Assembly: GCF_002920635.1 (NCBI RefSeq) | Contig: NZ_PQSR01000008.1 | Coordinates: 62,001-126,000 of the forward strand | Source of the DNA: Streptomyces sp. Ru72 | GTDB taxonomy: Bacteria; Actinomycetota; Actinomycetes; Streptomycetales; Streptomycetaceae | DNA length: 64,000 nucleotides | Reading direction: 5' to 3' | Notes under the pieces: generated by a model | The model's input: the letters and a program-made list of their open reading frames with translations, nothing else | What the model was told of the DNA's origin: nothing | Database searches by the model: none | Program-made: the position numbers and the translations under genes | In this document: positions 8,721 to 17,114 of the stretch, piece after piece | How positions within the stretch are numbered: the first letter of the stretch is position 1 | How the letters are laid out: each line of letters starts with the position of its first letter

Positions 8721-9241
8721 ACGCGGGACAGGTGCCGGTCGAGCAGCGCGCGCAGCCGGCCCACGTCCTGCGGGGAGCCCAGTCCGCGCTTGGGCAGCAC
8801 CTCCACGAGCAGGATGTTCGGGTCGCGGCTGAACAACACCATGTGGTCGCGTGTCTCGCGATAGCCGCGGAAGAGCGACCAGCGCTGCAGGAGCCTCGTG
8901 TGCGCGGTCTCGACCGCGACCCCGGCCCCCGTCACGGCCGTGCGGTACTCCCCCTGCCAGGCGACCGTGCGCAGGGCGTGGTGGGCCTGGAGATGCGGGA
9001 CCGCCCAGATCACGGCAGCGCAGAAAACCCCTGTCCCCACCGAGAACGCCGACATGTTCTCGGAGGTCGCGGCCTGCGCGGCGAGGGCGAGGAAGACCGC
9101 GGCGAGGCACCATCGGAGCAGGTGCAGCCGCCGTCTGCGCTCGCGCACCACGACAGCCGCCAGAAAGTCCCTCCGCGTCGGCCGGTAGGCCAACTCCACC
9201 GCTCCCTGTCCGGCTTGGTCCCGCCCCGTGTCCATGACCAC
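8717..9241 (-). CDS. YcxB-like membrane protein
   Basis: About 174 residues. Two adjacent hydrophobic helices lie in the middle (LLRWCLAAVFLALAAQAA and FSVGTGVFCAAVIWAVPHL). A C-terminal soluble domain follows with WQGEYRTAVTGAGVAVETAHTRLLQRWSLFRGYRETRDHMVLF. That layout (paired helices, then a PH-like domain ending in a residue pattern for surface accessibility) matches YcxB/DUF-type membrane-associated proteins of unknown role. The start is uncertain: GTG 9241 and ATG 9235 are both possible, with AGGGAGG about 14 nt upstream of the GTG. It is coupled to the downstream 116-residue membrane protein. Confidence 0.7.
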   Translation of the reverse strand: MVMDTGRDQAGQGAVELAYRPTRRDFLAAVVVRERRRRLHLLRWCLAAVFLALAAQAATSENMSAFSVGTGVFCAAVIWAVPHLQAHHALRTVAWQGEYRTAVTGAGVAVETAHTRLLQRWSLFRGYRETRDHMVLFSRDPNILLVEVLPKRGLGSPQDVGRLRALLDRHLSRV

Positions 9242-9265
9242 GAGGCGGGATCGTACCTCCCTTGA

Positions 9266-10105
9266 TCAGCTGCCCTCGGTGCGGCCCTCCATCGCCAGCA
9301 GCTCCTCGTTCGGGATCGCGCCGCCGAAGCGGCGGTCGCGGGAGGCGTACTCGACGCACGCCCGCCACAGGTCGCGCCGGTCGAAGTCCGGCCACAGCAC
9401 GTCCTGGAAGACCATCTCGGCGTAGGCGCTCTGCCACAGCAGGTAGTTGGAGGTCCGCTGCTCGCCGCTCGGGCGCAGGAACAGGTCGACGTCCGGCATG
9501 TCCGGGTAGTACAGGTGCTTCGCCACCGTCTTCTCGGAGATCTTCGACGGGTCGAGCCGGCCGGCCTTGACCTCCTCCGCGATGGCCTGCACCGCGTCCG
9601 CGATCTCCGCGCGGCCGCCGTAGTTCATGCAGAAGTACAGCGTCAGCCGGTCGTTGCCCTTGGTCTGCTCCTGGGCGACCTGGAGCTCCTTGGCGACGGA
9701 CTTCCACAGCCGGGGCATACGGCCCACCCAGCGCACCCGCACGCCCAGTTCGTCGAGCTGGTCGCGGGTCTTGCGGATGAAGTCGCGGTTGAAGTTCATC
9801 AGGAAGCGGACCTCGTCGGGCGAACGCTTCCAGTTCTCGGTGGAGAAGGCGTACAGCGAGATGCTCCCGACACCCATCTCGATCGCGCCCTGCAGCACGT
9901 CCAGCACCCGCTCGGCACCGACCTTGTGCCCCTCGGTGCGCGGCAGCCCGCGCTGCTTGGCCCACCGCCCGTTCCCGTCCATGACGATCGCCACGTGGTT
10001 CGGGATCAGCTCCCCGGGGAGCTTCGGCGGCCGCGCGCCGGACGGGTGCGGCTCCGGCGTCCTGTACTCCCGGCGCTGGCGCCCCAGAAACCCGCGTACG
10101 GCCAT
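9266..10105 (-). CDS. uppS: Isoprenyl transferase (undecaprenyl diphosphate synthase family)
   Basis: A 279-residue cis-prenyltransferase that adds isopentenyl diphosphate units to an allylic primer, making the polyprenyl diphosphate carrier for cell wall synthesis. [20 protein letters not shown] holds the catalytic Asp and the diphosphate-binding Asn-Gly-Arg. [12 protein letters not shown], the pair [16 protein letters not shown], and [24 protein letters not shown] near the C-terminus complete the five conserved regions. The ATG at 10105 is preceded by GAGGAGCGAGAAGCAC. It is followed closely by the YcxB-like gene and lies 86 nt after recO on the same strand, an arrangement common in actinobacteria. 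Confidence 0.95.
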   Translation of the reverse strand: MAVRGFLGRQRREYRTPEPHPSGARPPKLPGELIPNHVAIVMDGNGRWAKQRGLPRTEGHKVGAERVLDVLQGAIEMGVGSISLYAFSTENWKRSPDEVRFLMNFNRDFIRKTRDQLDELGVRVRWVGRMPRLWKSVAKELQVAQEQTKGNDRLTLYFCMNYGGRAEIADAVQAIAEEVKAGRLDPSKISEKTVAKHLYYPDMPDVDLFLRPSGEQRTSNYLLWQSAYAEMVFQDVLWPDFDRRDLWRACVEYASRDRRFGGAIPNEELLAMEGRTEGS

Positions 10106-10191
10106 GTGCTTCTCGCTCCTCGGTTCTTCGGTCTTGTTCGCTGCGCCGCTGCGCCGGTCTGCCGCTCTGACAGCTGTGACGCCGCGTCGCT

Positions 10192-10938
10192 CTACTGTTC
10201 CACGTACCGGAGCGAGCGCAGCCCCCGCTCCAGGTGCCAGTGCAGATACGCCGACACGAGTCCGCTGCCCTCCCGGACGTACCGCGCCTCGCACGCGTCC
10301 GCCGTCTCCCAGTCTCCCGTCAGCAGCGCGCCGAGCAGTTCCAGGGCCTGCGGCGAGGGTACGACGCTGCCGGGCACCCGGCAGTCGGCGCACACGGACC
10401 CGCCCGAGGCGACCGAGAAGAAGCGGTTCGGCCCGGGCATGCCGCACTTCGCGCAGTCGCTGAAGCTGGGCGCGTAGCCGTTGACGGCGAGGGAGCGCAG
10501 GAGGAAGGCGTCCAGGACGAGGTGCGGCGCGTGCTCACCACGGGCGAGCGTCCTCAGGCCCCCGACCAGCAGCAGATACTGCTGGACGGCCGGCTCCCCC
10601 TCATGGTCGGTGAACCGCTCGGCGGTCTCCAGCATGGCGGTCCCGGCTGTGTACCGGGCGTAGTCGGTGACGATGCCACCGCCGTAGGGGGCGATGGTCT
10701 CGCTCTGCGTGCACAGCGGCAGCCCGCGCCCGACCAGCTCGCTCCCGCGCGCGAAGAACTGCACGTCCACGTGCGAGAACGGCTCCAGCCTGGCCCCGAA
10801 CTTCGACTTCGTCCGGCGCACCCCGCGGGCCACGGCGCGTACACGTCCGTGACCCCGCGTGAGCAACGTGATGATCCGGTCCGCCTCACCCAGCTTCTGG
10901 GTGCGCAGCACGATGCCGTCGTCGCGGAACAGACTCAT
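10192..10938 (-). CDS. recO: DNA repair protein RecO
   Basis: A 248-residue recombination mediator that helps RecA load on single-stranded DNA in the RecFOR pathway. The N-terminal OB-fold region reads [20 protein letters not shown] and [15 protein letters not shown]. The middle is helical, and a four-cysteine zinc module is present: CAKCGMPG ... GGSVCADCR. The C-terminus is [17 protein letters not shown] chose ATG 10938, where family homology begins; an ATG three codons upstream (10947) is possible. It precedes uppS on the same strand, as in many actinobacteria. Confidence 0.95.
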   Translation of the reverse strand: MSLFRDDGIVLRTQKLGEADRIITLLTRGHGRVRAVARGVRRTKSKFGARLEPFSHVDVQFFARGSELVGRGLPLCTQSETIAPYGGGIVTDYARYTAGTAMLETAERFTDHEGEPAVQQYLLLVGGLRTLARGEHAPHLVLDAFLLRSLAVNGYAPSFSDCAKCGMPGPNRFFSVASGGSVCADCRVPGSVVPSPQALELLGALLTGDWETADACEARYVREGSGLVSAYLHWHLERGLRSLRYVEQ

Positions 10939-10982
10939 GGGGTCCATTCTCGCCTACGACGGGCCCGCCTCGGGCGGGGTCC

Positions 10983-11204
10983 TCAAGGGACCTCACCGCG
11001 GCTGCGTGCGTTGGCGTACGCCGTGGCGGCCCGCAGGCGCTCGGCCTGGGTCGCCGGGCGCACGGCCTCCGGTTCGACGTCCCACTCCTTGCCCCCGCCG
11101 TACGGTCTCAGCTGTACGTACGGGCCCTCGTGCCCCATGACGATGCCCACCCTCCCGCTGCGGGTGTCGACGGCGTACGACCCGATCGGCGGCTTCTTCT
11201 TCAT
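10983..11204 (-). CDS. Small basic-start conserved protein, unknown function
   Basis: 73 residues, starting MKKKPPIGSYAVDTRSGRVG and continuing with GIVMGHEGPYVQLRPYGGGKEW and a helical tail (ATQAERLRAATAYANARSR). The Gly-rich beta-like middle suggests a small barrel domain, but I recognise no named family. GGAGGTGCG directly precedes the ATG at 11204, and the gene overlaps its upstream neighbour by 4 nt (ATGA). The pair is divergent from the WhiJ-like regulator, so it may be one of that regulator's targets. Confidence 0.75.
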   Translation of the reverse strand: MKKKPPIGSYAVDTRSGRVGIVMGHEGPYVQLRPYGGGKEWDVEPEAVRPATQAERLRAATAYANARSRGEVP

Positions 11205-11452
11205 CGCACCTCCGCCGCCGGCCGCGCCCGCAGCGCCGCCGCGAGCCGGGCGGCGACCTCGGCGGAACAGCCGCCCAATTCCACCAGCGGACAGGGTGTC
11301 TCCCGCGCCAGGCTTGCCGGGTCGAGCCGGAGCGACGGCAATGTGATTCCGACGCTCGCGAGCGCAGCCCGCAATTCCTCCACAGTCTCCTCCGCCTCTT
11401 CGACGCGGTGCGCCGAGTCTCGTCCCCCGAGTGATACGTGTACTGCAGTCAC
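11201..11452 (-). CDS. Small conserved protein, unknown function
   Basis: 83 residues, starting at GTG 11452 (TAVHVSLGGRDS after the start). GGGGAG lies 5 nt upstream, which is why I prefer this over the ATG at 11470. A coiled, acidic helix (VEEAEETVEELRAALASVG) is followed by LRLDPASLARETPCPLVELGGC and an Ala-rich end. No domain is recognised. It is the first gene of a two-gene unit with the 73-residue protein, divergent from the XRE regulator, with 116 bp shared between their starts. Confidence 0.7.
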   Translation of the reverse strand: MTAVHVSLGGRDSAHRVEEAEETVEELRAALASVGITLPSLRLDPASLARETPCPLVELGGCSAEVAARLAAALRARPAAEVR

Positions 11453-11568
11453 CGTGCTCCCCTTCCCCATGCAATTTCACGCTTCGCATCTCCATGGTGA
11501 CGCTCTGCATCTACACTCGACAGGTGTCTGTGCCCTACAAGTGCGAGGCAGTGGGGGTGCGTTGAGCC

Positions 11569-12402
11569 ATGGCCAACGGTGCGCGGCAGGCTGCTTGGGA
11601 GTTCTTCGGTGCCGAACTGAAGCGGCGGCGGGAGAACGCGGGATTCACCCAGGCGGCGCTGGGAACGCGTGTTTTCGTCTCGGGCGGCTACATCGGCCAA
11701 TTCGAACAGGCGATTCGCAAACCTCAGTTGGACGTGGCACAGCGCATCGACGAGGCCTTGCAAACCGAGGGCTTTTTCGAGCGCACGTGGCGAAAGCTCA
11801 TTGATGACGCGAGGTATGCGGATTATTTCGCGCAGGTGGTGGAGCTCGAGCGGACGGCGACGAAGATCTGCGAGTTCGCGCCTACGTTGGTGCCGGGGTT
11901 GTTGCAGACGGCGGAGTACACCCGAGCGGTGACCCTGGCGAGCAACCCGTTCGTCGCCGAGGAGTGCATCCAGGAGAGGGTCACGGCTCGTGTGGAGCGT
12001 GCACAGGTCCTGGCGGGCGCTGCACGGCCCGTGTATTGGGTGATCCTGCATGAGCACGTGGTACGCATCCCGGTCGGTGGCGAGGCCGAGATGGCGGCAC
12101 AGTTGGACCACATCGCGGAACTGGCCGGGGAGCGCAGGGTCCTGGTGCAGGTGCTGCCGACGAGCGCGGGCGCCTACCCGCTCATGGGCCGCATGGTCAG
12201 ACTCTTCGAGTTCGAGGAAGCGCCGCCAACTGTCTATACAGAGGCGGTGTATTCGGGAAACCTGCTCGACGATCCGGCCCTGGTGAAGCGTGTGCAGGGA
12301 GCATACGATCTGCTCAGGGCCGCCGCACTGCCGCCGAAGGCGTCCCTCGCCCTGATCCAGTCGGCGGCGGAGGACCACAGACGATGCGCGGGTACGACCT
12401 GA
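11569..12402 (+). CDS. WhiJ-like XRE-family regulator with DUF5753
   Basis: A 277-residue DNA-binding protein. The N-terminal Cro/C1 helix-turn-helix spans about residues 10-70 (FGAELKRRRENAGFTQAALG, then VSGGYIGQFEQAIRKPQLD). The C-terminal DUF5753 module contains CEFAPTLVPGLLQTAEYTRA, QERVTARVERAQVL and VLVQVLPTSAGAYPLMG. This architecture is the Streptomyces WhiJ/AbaA-type regulator, normally encoded beside a DUF397 protein that modulates it; both are linked to development and antibiotic control. Here the DUF397 gene overlaps its 3' end by 19 nt, and two small genes diverge from it. Target genes are not known. Confidence 0.92.
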   Translation: MANGARQAAWEFFGAELKRRRENAGFTQAALGTRVFVSGGYIGQFEQAIRKPQLDVAQRIDEALQTEGFFERTWRKLIDDARYADYFAQVVELERTATKICEFAPTLVPGLLQTAEYTRAVTLASNPFVAEECIQERVTARVERAQVLAGAARPVYWVILHEHVVRIPVGGEAEMAAQLDHIAELAGERRVLVQVLPTSAGAYPLMGRMVRLFEFEEAPPTVYTEAVYSGNLLDDPALVKRVQGAYDLLRAAALPPKASLALIQSAAEDHRRCAGTT

Positions 12403-12668
12403 GCAACGCCCGCTGGCGCAAAAGCAGCTATAGCGACGACAACGGCGGTGACTGCGTCGAAGTCGCGTACGACTTCCCCGGCGCCGCCCGCTGGCGCAAG
12501 AGCAGCTACAGCGACGACAACGGCGGCAGCTGTGTCGAGGTAGCCGACGGAGTCCCCGGTGTCGTCCCCGTCCGGGACAGCAAGGTGCCCGGAGGTCCCG
12601 TGGTGCTCGTGGGCACGGCCGCCTGGACGGCGTTCGTGCGCGGACCGCTGGTCTCGCGCACGAGTTGA
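12384..12668 (+). CDS. DUF397 protein with a tandemly doubled motif
   Basis: 94 residues. The DUF397 signature occurs twice: ARWRKSSYSDDNGGDCVEVA at about residues 9-28 and ARWRKSSYSDDNGGSCVEVA about 26 residues later. Only the second copy continues into the usual VVPVRDSKVPGGPVVLVG and AWTAFV ending. Normal members have one copy and are 60-75 residues long. The two copies are nearly identical in DNA, so the duplication looks recent. DUF397 proteins partner WhiJ-like regulators. The ATG at 12384 lies inside the end of the regulator gene, so the two are translationally linked. Confidence 0.9.
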   Translation: MRGYDLSNARWRKSSYSDDNGGDCVEVAYDFPGAARWRKSSYSDDNGGSCVEVADGVPGVVPVRDSKVPGGPVVLVGTAAWTAFVRGPLVSRTS

Positions 12669-12729
12669 CACCGCCCGGCCGACGGGCCGCAGACAGCGAC
12701 CCGTCAGCCCGTCTCGTCGATACGTACCG

Positions 12730-13677
12730 CTACAGCAGGTTGTAGGCCTGGAACCCGCTGCCGATCTCGACCGGCTTCTGGAACACGGACTGGGTGTTGC
12801 CGGTGCCCGAGTACCGGAGCAGGTCGCCGTTCGGCTTGCGGGCGATCAGGTCCGGCTTTCCGTCGGCGTCGAGGTCGCCGACCGACAGCAGCCGGTCGTA
12901 CATGTTCCAGCCGCCGCCGATCCTCGTACGCGGGGCGAACGGGGCCTTGTAGTCGCCGGTTCCCTTGTACAGCCACAGGACGCCGGACTTGTCGCGGGCG
13001 ACGATGTCGGCCTTGCCGTCACCGGTCAGATCACCCTGGCCGGCGATCTGGGTGTACTGGCCCCAGCCTGTGCCGACACGTTTCCGCGAGGTGAGGGTGC
13101 CGTCCGGGTAGGCGAGGTACTCCCACAGGACACCGGCCATGTCGACGGCGATGAGGTCGGCCTCCTTGGCACCGCCGAGGTTCCCGGGCGAGAGAACCGT
13201 GGTGTAGATGTTCCAGCCCGTGCCGACGCGCTGGGTGTGGTAGCCGAGTTGGTCGTCGATCCAGTCGTAGTCCAGCTTCCCGTCCTTGCCGAGGTACCAG
13301 GTGCCGTCGCTCCACCCGTCCTTGTCGTTGTCGACGTCGATCGAGTCGGCGATGGCTTCGAAAGTGACCCCCACATCTTCGCGGGGCTCGAAGCCGCCCT
13401 TGCGGTCCGTGAAGTACAGGTACAGCTCGGCGGTTTGCTTGTGCACGGCGGTCATCGCGAAGCTGGGCGTTTCCACCGTCCCGGCCACGCGGGCGCGCGG
13501 TCCCAGGCTCTGGGCGGCCCGTGCCTGCTGCTGCGCCCCGGCCACGGCACGCATCCGGGCGGCCCCGGCCGGGTCGCCGGAGGCGAAGGCCGTACCGGCC
13601 GTGGCGGCCAGCGCGGCCGTGACGGCGGTGGCCGCCAGCGCACCCCGGAACGCACGCCGGCGTCGAGCGTTGATCAC
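12730..13677 (-). CDS. Secreted FG-GAP/VCBS-repeat protein
   Basis: A 315-residue exported protein. The GTG at 13677 is preceded by AGGGGGAA. A signal peptide follows (INARRRRAFRGALAATAVTA, with a cut near TAFASGD). The mature part carries repeats with the pattern GxxDLTGDGKADIVARDKSGVLWLYKGTG: copies near GNLGGAKEADLIAVDMAG, GDLTGDGKADIVARDKSG and GDLDADGKPDLIARKPNG. Each has the DxDxDG-type calcium-binding loop of beta-propeller FG-GAP units. With only three to four visible repeats it is shorter than a full seven-bladed propeller. It probably binds ligands or calcium outside the cell; no catalytic domain is seen. It is convergent with the DUF397 gene. Confidence 0.87.
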   Translation of the reverse strand: MINARRRRAFRGALAATAVTAALAATAGTAFASGDPAGAARMRAVAGAQQQARAAQSLGPRARVAGTVETPSFAMTAVHKQTAELYLYFTDRKGGFEPREDVGVTFEAIADSIDVDNDKDGWSDGTWYLGKDGKLDYDWIDDQLGYHTQRVGTGWNIYTTVLSPGNLGGAKEADLIAVDMAGVLWEYLAYPDGTLTSRKRVGTGWGQYTQIAGQGDLTGDGKADIVARDKSGVLWLYKGTGDYKAPFAPRTRIGGGWNMYDRLLSVGDLDADGKPDLIARKPNGDLLRYSGTGNTQSVFQKPVEIGSGFQAYNLL

Positions 13678-14326
13678 GAAGATTCCCCCTGCGAGGTACT
13701 GAACGGCACATGTCATGTGCCACATGGTCATCGGCAGCTTCTCACAGGAGCCTCACATGACTCGCTCGAATTCCACGGGCTTGCGGGCGAGGATCTCAAT
13801 CCCCTTCGACGCAGGGCCGTTGGCACGGGGCATGAAGGCGGCCCCAACCCCTCGATCTTCACTCGCGCGGGAGACCGAGCCCGACGTGCTGCCGGGAGGG
13901 CCTTCAGTCCTCGGGCGACTCCTCCAGCATGGCGAACGCCAGCCGGGTGCTGCTCACGGGGATGAGTAAGGGCTATGCCCGAGCCGGCCCAGGCCCCTCC
14001 CACCGTGATGCCTCGACAGCCCCCGAGAGCGGGCTGCGATCGCTACCGGTTCGATAAGGGCTGTCCAAGGTGCCCGCGAGGCCGGAGCGGAGAACCGCTG
14101 CGGCGCTTGGGGGTGCTGGCGTCGGCCTTGTTCGGCGGGCTACGTTGTGGGGATGAATACCGGGACGGCATTGCGCCACACACGGATTGGTGACCCGGTG
14201 CGCTTCTGAGCGCCGTGCGGGCCGGTGCGGGCCCCTTTTCCGATCGAGGATCTTGCGTTGCCGCGCGAGCTCCGCCTCCGTCGTGTTGATCAGAGGTTCG
14301 ACACATCAACCACGACAGGAGTATTC
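13678..14326 (+). other. Gene-poor 649-bp interval
   Basis: Between the divergent FG-GAP gene and the dienelactone hydrolase remnant. Only short reading frames with poor codon bias occur. One tiny frame at about 14152-14208 (MNTGTALRHTRIGDPVRF) has a GGGG-containing lead but no recognised homology. The GC content dips locally, and the usual frame-specific third-position GC pattern is lost. I see no gene, tRNA or clear repeat here. The last ~60 bp must hold the promoter of the hydrolase. Confidence 0.6.
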
Positions 14327-15060
14327 ATGCCCACCAAGACGCTCCAGATTCCCACCGCGGACGGTCAGGCTGACGCATTCGCCGCCTTCCCCGACCACGG
14401 CGAGCGGCATCCGGGGGTGCTGATGTACGCGGACGGCTTCGGCATCCGGCCCGTGCTGCGGGAGATGGCCCGGGAACTGGCCGGGCACGGGTATTACGTG
14501 CTTCTCCCCAACCCCTTCTACCGGCACGGCCCGGCACCGGTGATCGAACTTCCCGAGCACATCGGAGAAGAGGTCCGGCCTGCGGTCTTCGCCCAGCTGA
14601 TGCCCTTGATCGAGGCGCACACCCCCGAACGTGTTCTGAGCGACGCCGACGCCTACCTCAGGTTCCTCACCACCCAGCCCGAGGTCGGCGCCGGTCCGGT
14701 CGCGGTGACCGGCTACTGCATAGGCGGCCTCCTGGCGATCCGCACCGCCGCGGCCCACCCCGGCCAGGTCGCCGCCGTCGCCGGATTCCACGGCCCCGTG
14801 GGCGCCGGCGGGCGCGATCTCCTCTCCAAGCTCACCGCCGAGGTCCACCTCGCCACGCCGAAGGCGACATGACACCCGAGGCCCTCGGCGAGCTCAACCA
14901 GGCCCTGGATGCCGCAGGTGTCGGCTACACCTCCGAGATCTACCCCGGCACCGTCCACGGCTTCACCATGTCCGACACCGACGCTTTCAGCGCCTCCGGG
15001 CTGAAGCGCCACTGGGACCGCCTGCTCTCTCTCCTGGACCGCGCCCTGACCAACAGTTGA
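14327..15060 (+). pseudogene. Dienelactone hydrolase family gene, frameshifted
   Basis: The alpha/beta hydrolase begins at ATG 14327 (ACAGGAG upstream) with TLQIPTADGQADAFAAFPDH, then GVLMYADGFGIRPVLREMA and the nucleophile elbow VTGYCIGG, where Cys replaces Ser as is normal for dienelactone hydrolases. After VHLATPKA it stops at 14872. The missing C-terminus continues in the next frame from about 14850: HAEGDMTPEALGELNQAL, then YTSEIYPGTVHGFTMSD with the catalytic His, ending at 15060. Restoring one base at about 14847-14849 (CTCGCCAC to CTCGCCCAC) joins both parts into a normal ~244-residue protein. Either a real single-base deletion or a sequencing error explains it. Confidence 0.88.
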
Positions 15061-15101
15061 GGCTCCGGCTCCGAAACCGACCTCCGACGCCCGGCGTACG
15101 C

Positions 15102-16103
15102 TCAGCCAGACGCGGCGGTCGGTGCCGGCAGGGGGTCGGGCCCGGTGGGTTCGGTCGCCTCCCACAGGACGTTGAACCGCTTCATGCGCTCCTGGACGTG
15201 TGCGGGTGTCATCTTCAGGAGGGTCTTGGCCGGCACCACGTCCACGTCCGGCTCTATCTCGTAGCAAAGCTGCCCGTCGAAGACGATGAAGTCGTTCGTG
15301 AGCGTCAGGCGGGCCCGCTGCGGCAGTTCCGAGCGGACCGCGATGCGTGCGTCGATGCCGAGGTCCCGCTGGCTGCGGCAGAGTTCCTCCAGTTCCTCGG
15401 TGCGTTCCAGCGGATTCTTCACGAGGAACAGCCGTCGTACCCGCACTCCCCGCTTGACGGCCTCCTCCTGTGCCTTCAGATAGCGGTTGGCGGGCTCGCT
15501 GGTCCAGAAGTCGCGGTCCACGGGGGTGCTGGTGGCCTCGAGGGTGCGGGTGCAGCACGCGGTGAGGGCGATCAGCCAGTCGTGCTCCTCGCCCGGACAG
15601 TCCGTGCTCCCACGGCTGAGGCTCTCCATCGTGGACGCGAGCTGGGCGATGCGGTCCTGGGCGAAGTCCTTCACCAGCTGTGACTCCTGGCGGCCCACAT
15701 GTGTGTAGGCGCGGGCCAGCCGGGCCACGCCGTCGGACCGCAGCACCGAGCGGTCCACCTCGCTGAACAGTTCGGTCGCCTCACTGATCCGGGCGAATGC
15801 CCCCTCGACCTCCCGTCGCATCTCCAGGTGGTACTTGTCCAGGCCCTGCTCCATCGAGTTCAGCCGCTGCTCGAAGTCCACGAGGTACTGGATGATCAGT
15901 GCCGCGCCACCGAGGACGACGGACACGGTCAGCTGCCACACCTGGTTCTTGTCCTGGTTGAGGACGTTGGTCAGCAGGTAGGTGGCGGCGGCCACCACCG
16001 CCGTGACCAGTGTCTTCCGTAACAGGTTCGGTGAGCGCTGCCCCTCCTCGCTCCTCGACGCCCCGCGTGCTTCCCCTGATGACGCTCCTGACGTTCCGGT
16101 CAT
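15102..16103 (-). CDS. Membrane-anchored PLD-like protein, last gene of SCO2521-2525-type cassette
   Basis: A 333-residue protein. After a polar N-terminus come two hydrophobic helices (about residues 31-48, TLVTAVVAAATYLLTNVL, and 57-75, LTVSVVLGGAALIIQYLV). A coiled-coil stretch follows (FEQRLNSMEQGLDKYHLEMRREVEGAF region). The soluble C-terminal part contains RYLKAQEEAVKRGVRVRRLFLV and LTLTNDFIVFDGQLCYEI. The pattern 'aggregated by a helper loop, then RGVxVRRLFLV, then NDFIVFD' resembles a degenerate phospholipase-D-superfamily fold without a visible HKD motif. That assignment is an inference. It lies 41 nt downstream of the SCO2521-like gene on the same strand and is probably co-transcribed. 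No function is known. Confidence 0.75.
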   Translation of the reverse strand: MTGTSGASSGEARGASRSEEGQRSPNLLRKTLVTAVVAAATYLLTNVLNQDKNQVWQLTVSVVLGGAALIIQYLVDFEQRLNSMEQGLDKYHLEMRREVEGAFARISEATELFSEVDRSVLRSDGVARLARAYTHVGRQESQLVKDFAQDRIAQLASTMESLSRGSTDCPGEEHDWLIALTACCTRTLEATSTPVDRDFWTSEPANRYLKAQEEAVKRGVRVRRLFLVKNPLERTEELEELCRSQRDLGIDARIAVRSELPQRARLTLTNDFIVFDGQLCYEIEPDVDVVPAKTLLKMTPAHVQERMKRFNVLWEATEPTGPDPLPAPTAASG

Positions 16104-16144
16104 GTCGCCTCTCCCCCGTCGCGATTGTCGGTTCGTGCCGCCCT

Positions 16145-17113
16145 TCAGCGTGTGCTCAGTGCCTCGTGCAGCAACGGAATGGCCTGGACGGCCAGTTGGT
16201 CACGGATGCGCTGGACCAGGGTCTGCCACTGACGGGTGAACCCCGGCTCCCGTTCCAGCACGTCCCACAGGTGACCCAGGGTGCGGTCCACGTGTGCGCG
16301 CGGCATCCACAGATGCAGCAGGTGATCGACGGCCGGGCGCAGCGCGAGGACGGCCGAGGGGCCGTCCGCCGCACCGAGCCGGCTGCTGTCCAGCATGTGC
16401 ACGACGGTCGTCAGCAGCCAGTCGTGCAGGGCGAGGTCCTCGCACAGGCCCGCGGCCGCGGCGGCCGGGACGTCCTCCGGAAGCCTCAGTTCCACGGTCC
16501 GCAGCCCGTGCTCGGCGAGGGTGAAGCGCTGAAGCGACGGCCCCTCGCCCTCGGGGGCTCGTCGCGCGGCCCAGCGCAGATGGGTGCGCCGGGACTTGAA
16601 GGGCGCCTTGTGGTCGAGCAGCGGGTGGCGCAGCAGTTGGGCGAGCAGTCCCTCGGCGATCATTCCGAGGTCGAGTTCGCCGCGTGCGCCGCCGCGCAGG
16701 ACGCCTTCGGCGGTGGCCTGTTCGGGGAGCTTCCCGAAGGGTTCGACCAGGCCGGGCCTGACCAGGTAGTGGCCCCAGGGCCGGCGCGTGTCGGGGCCGG
16801 CGGCCGGGGCGCTGAAGTAGGCGGTGGCCTGCAGGACGCGGCCCTCGGTGAGTGCGGCGCGGGCGGCCACCGTGCCGACGGCGCGTACCTTGGCGCCGTT
16901 GGAGGTGGGCAGCCGGCAGTCCACGCCGGTGAGGACGTCCGGGGACAGGGCGTACAGGTTGGGCCGCTCGGAGACCCGGACGTGTTCGTCGGCGCGCAGC
17001 CTCAGCAGCTGGGCGGCGGCCCGGCCGTCCAGCGCGTGGAAGGACGGCAGCAGACAGGTCCGCACCTCACCGCAGGCGAGCACCGGGCGCGCCGACTGTC
17101 CCACGGCCGGCAT
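16145..17113 (-). CDS. SCO2521-family protein, unknown function
   Basis: 322 residues, no signal peptide or membrane segment. Conserved-looking blocks are VLACGEVRTCLLPSFHALDG near the N-terminus, ERPNLYALSPDVLTGVDCRL, a central RPWGHYLVRPGLVEPFGK, and the C-terminal QWQTLVQRIRDQLAVQAIPL. I recognise it as the family named after S. coelicolor SCO2521, for which no biochemical role is known. Its ATG at 17113 sits one base after the stop of the SCO2522-like gene, so translation is probably coupled. The consistent company of the family argues for a shared complex. Confidence 0.8.
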   Translation of the reverse strand: MPAVGQSARPVLACGEVRTCLLPSFHALDGRAAAQLLRLRADEHVRVSERPNLYALSPDVLTGVDCRLPTSNGAKVRAVGTVAARAALTEGRVLQATAYFSAPAAGPDTRRPWGHYLVRPGLVEPFGKLPEQATAEGVLRGGARGELDLGMIAEGLLAQLLRHPLLDHKAPFKSRRTHLRWAARRAPEGEGPSLQRFTLAEHGLRTVELRLPEDVPAAAAAGLCEDLALHDWLLTTVVHMLDSSRLGAADGPSAVLALRPAVDHLLHLWMPRAHVDRTLGHLWDVLEREPGFTRQWQTLVQRIRDQLAVQAIPLLHEALSTR

Positions 17114-17114
17114 C

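Noticed and set aside
10983..12668. Toxin-antitoxin system at the XRE/DUF397 locus
   Set aside because: The regulator is a WhiJ-type DUF5753 protein and the partner is DUF397; no toxin fold is seen.
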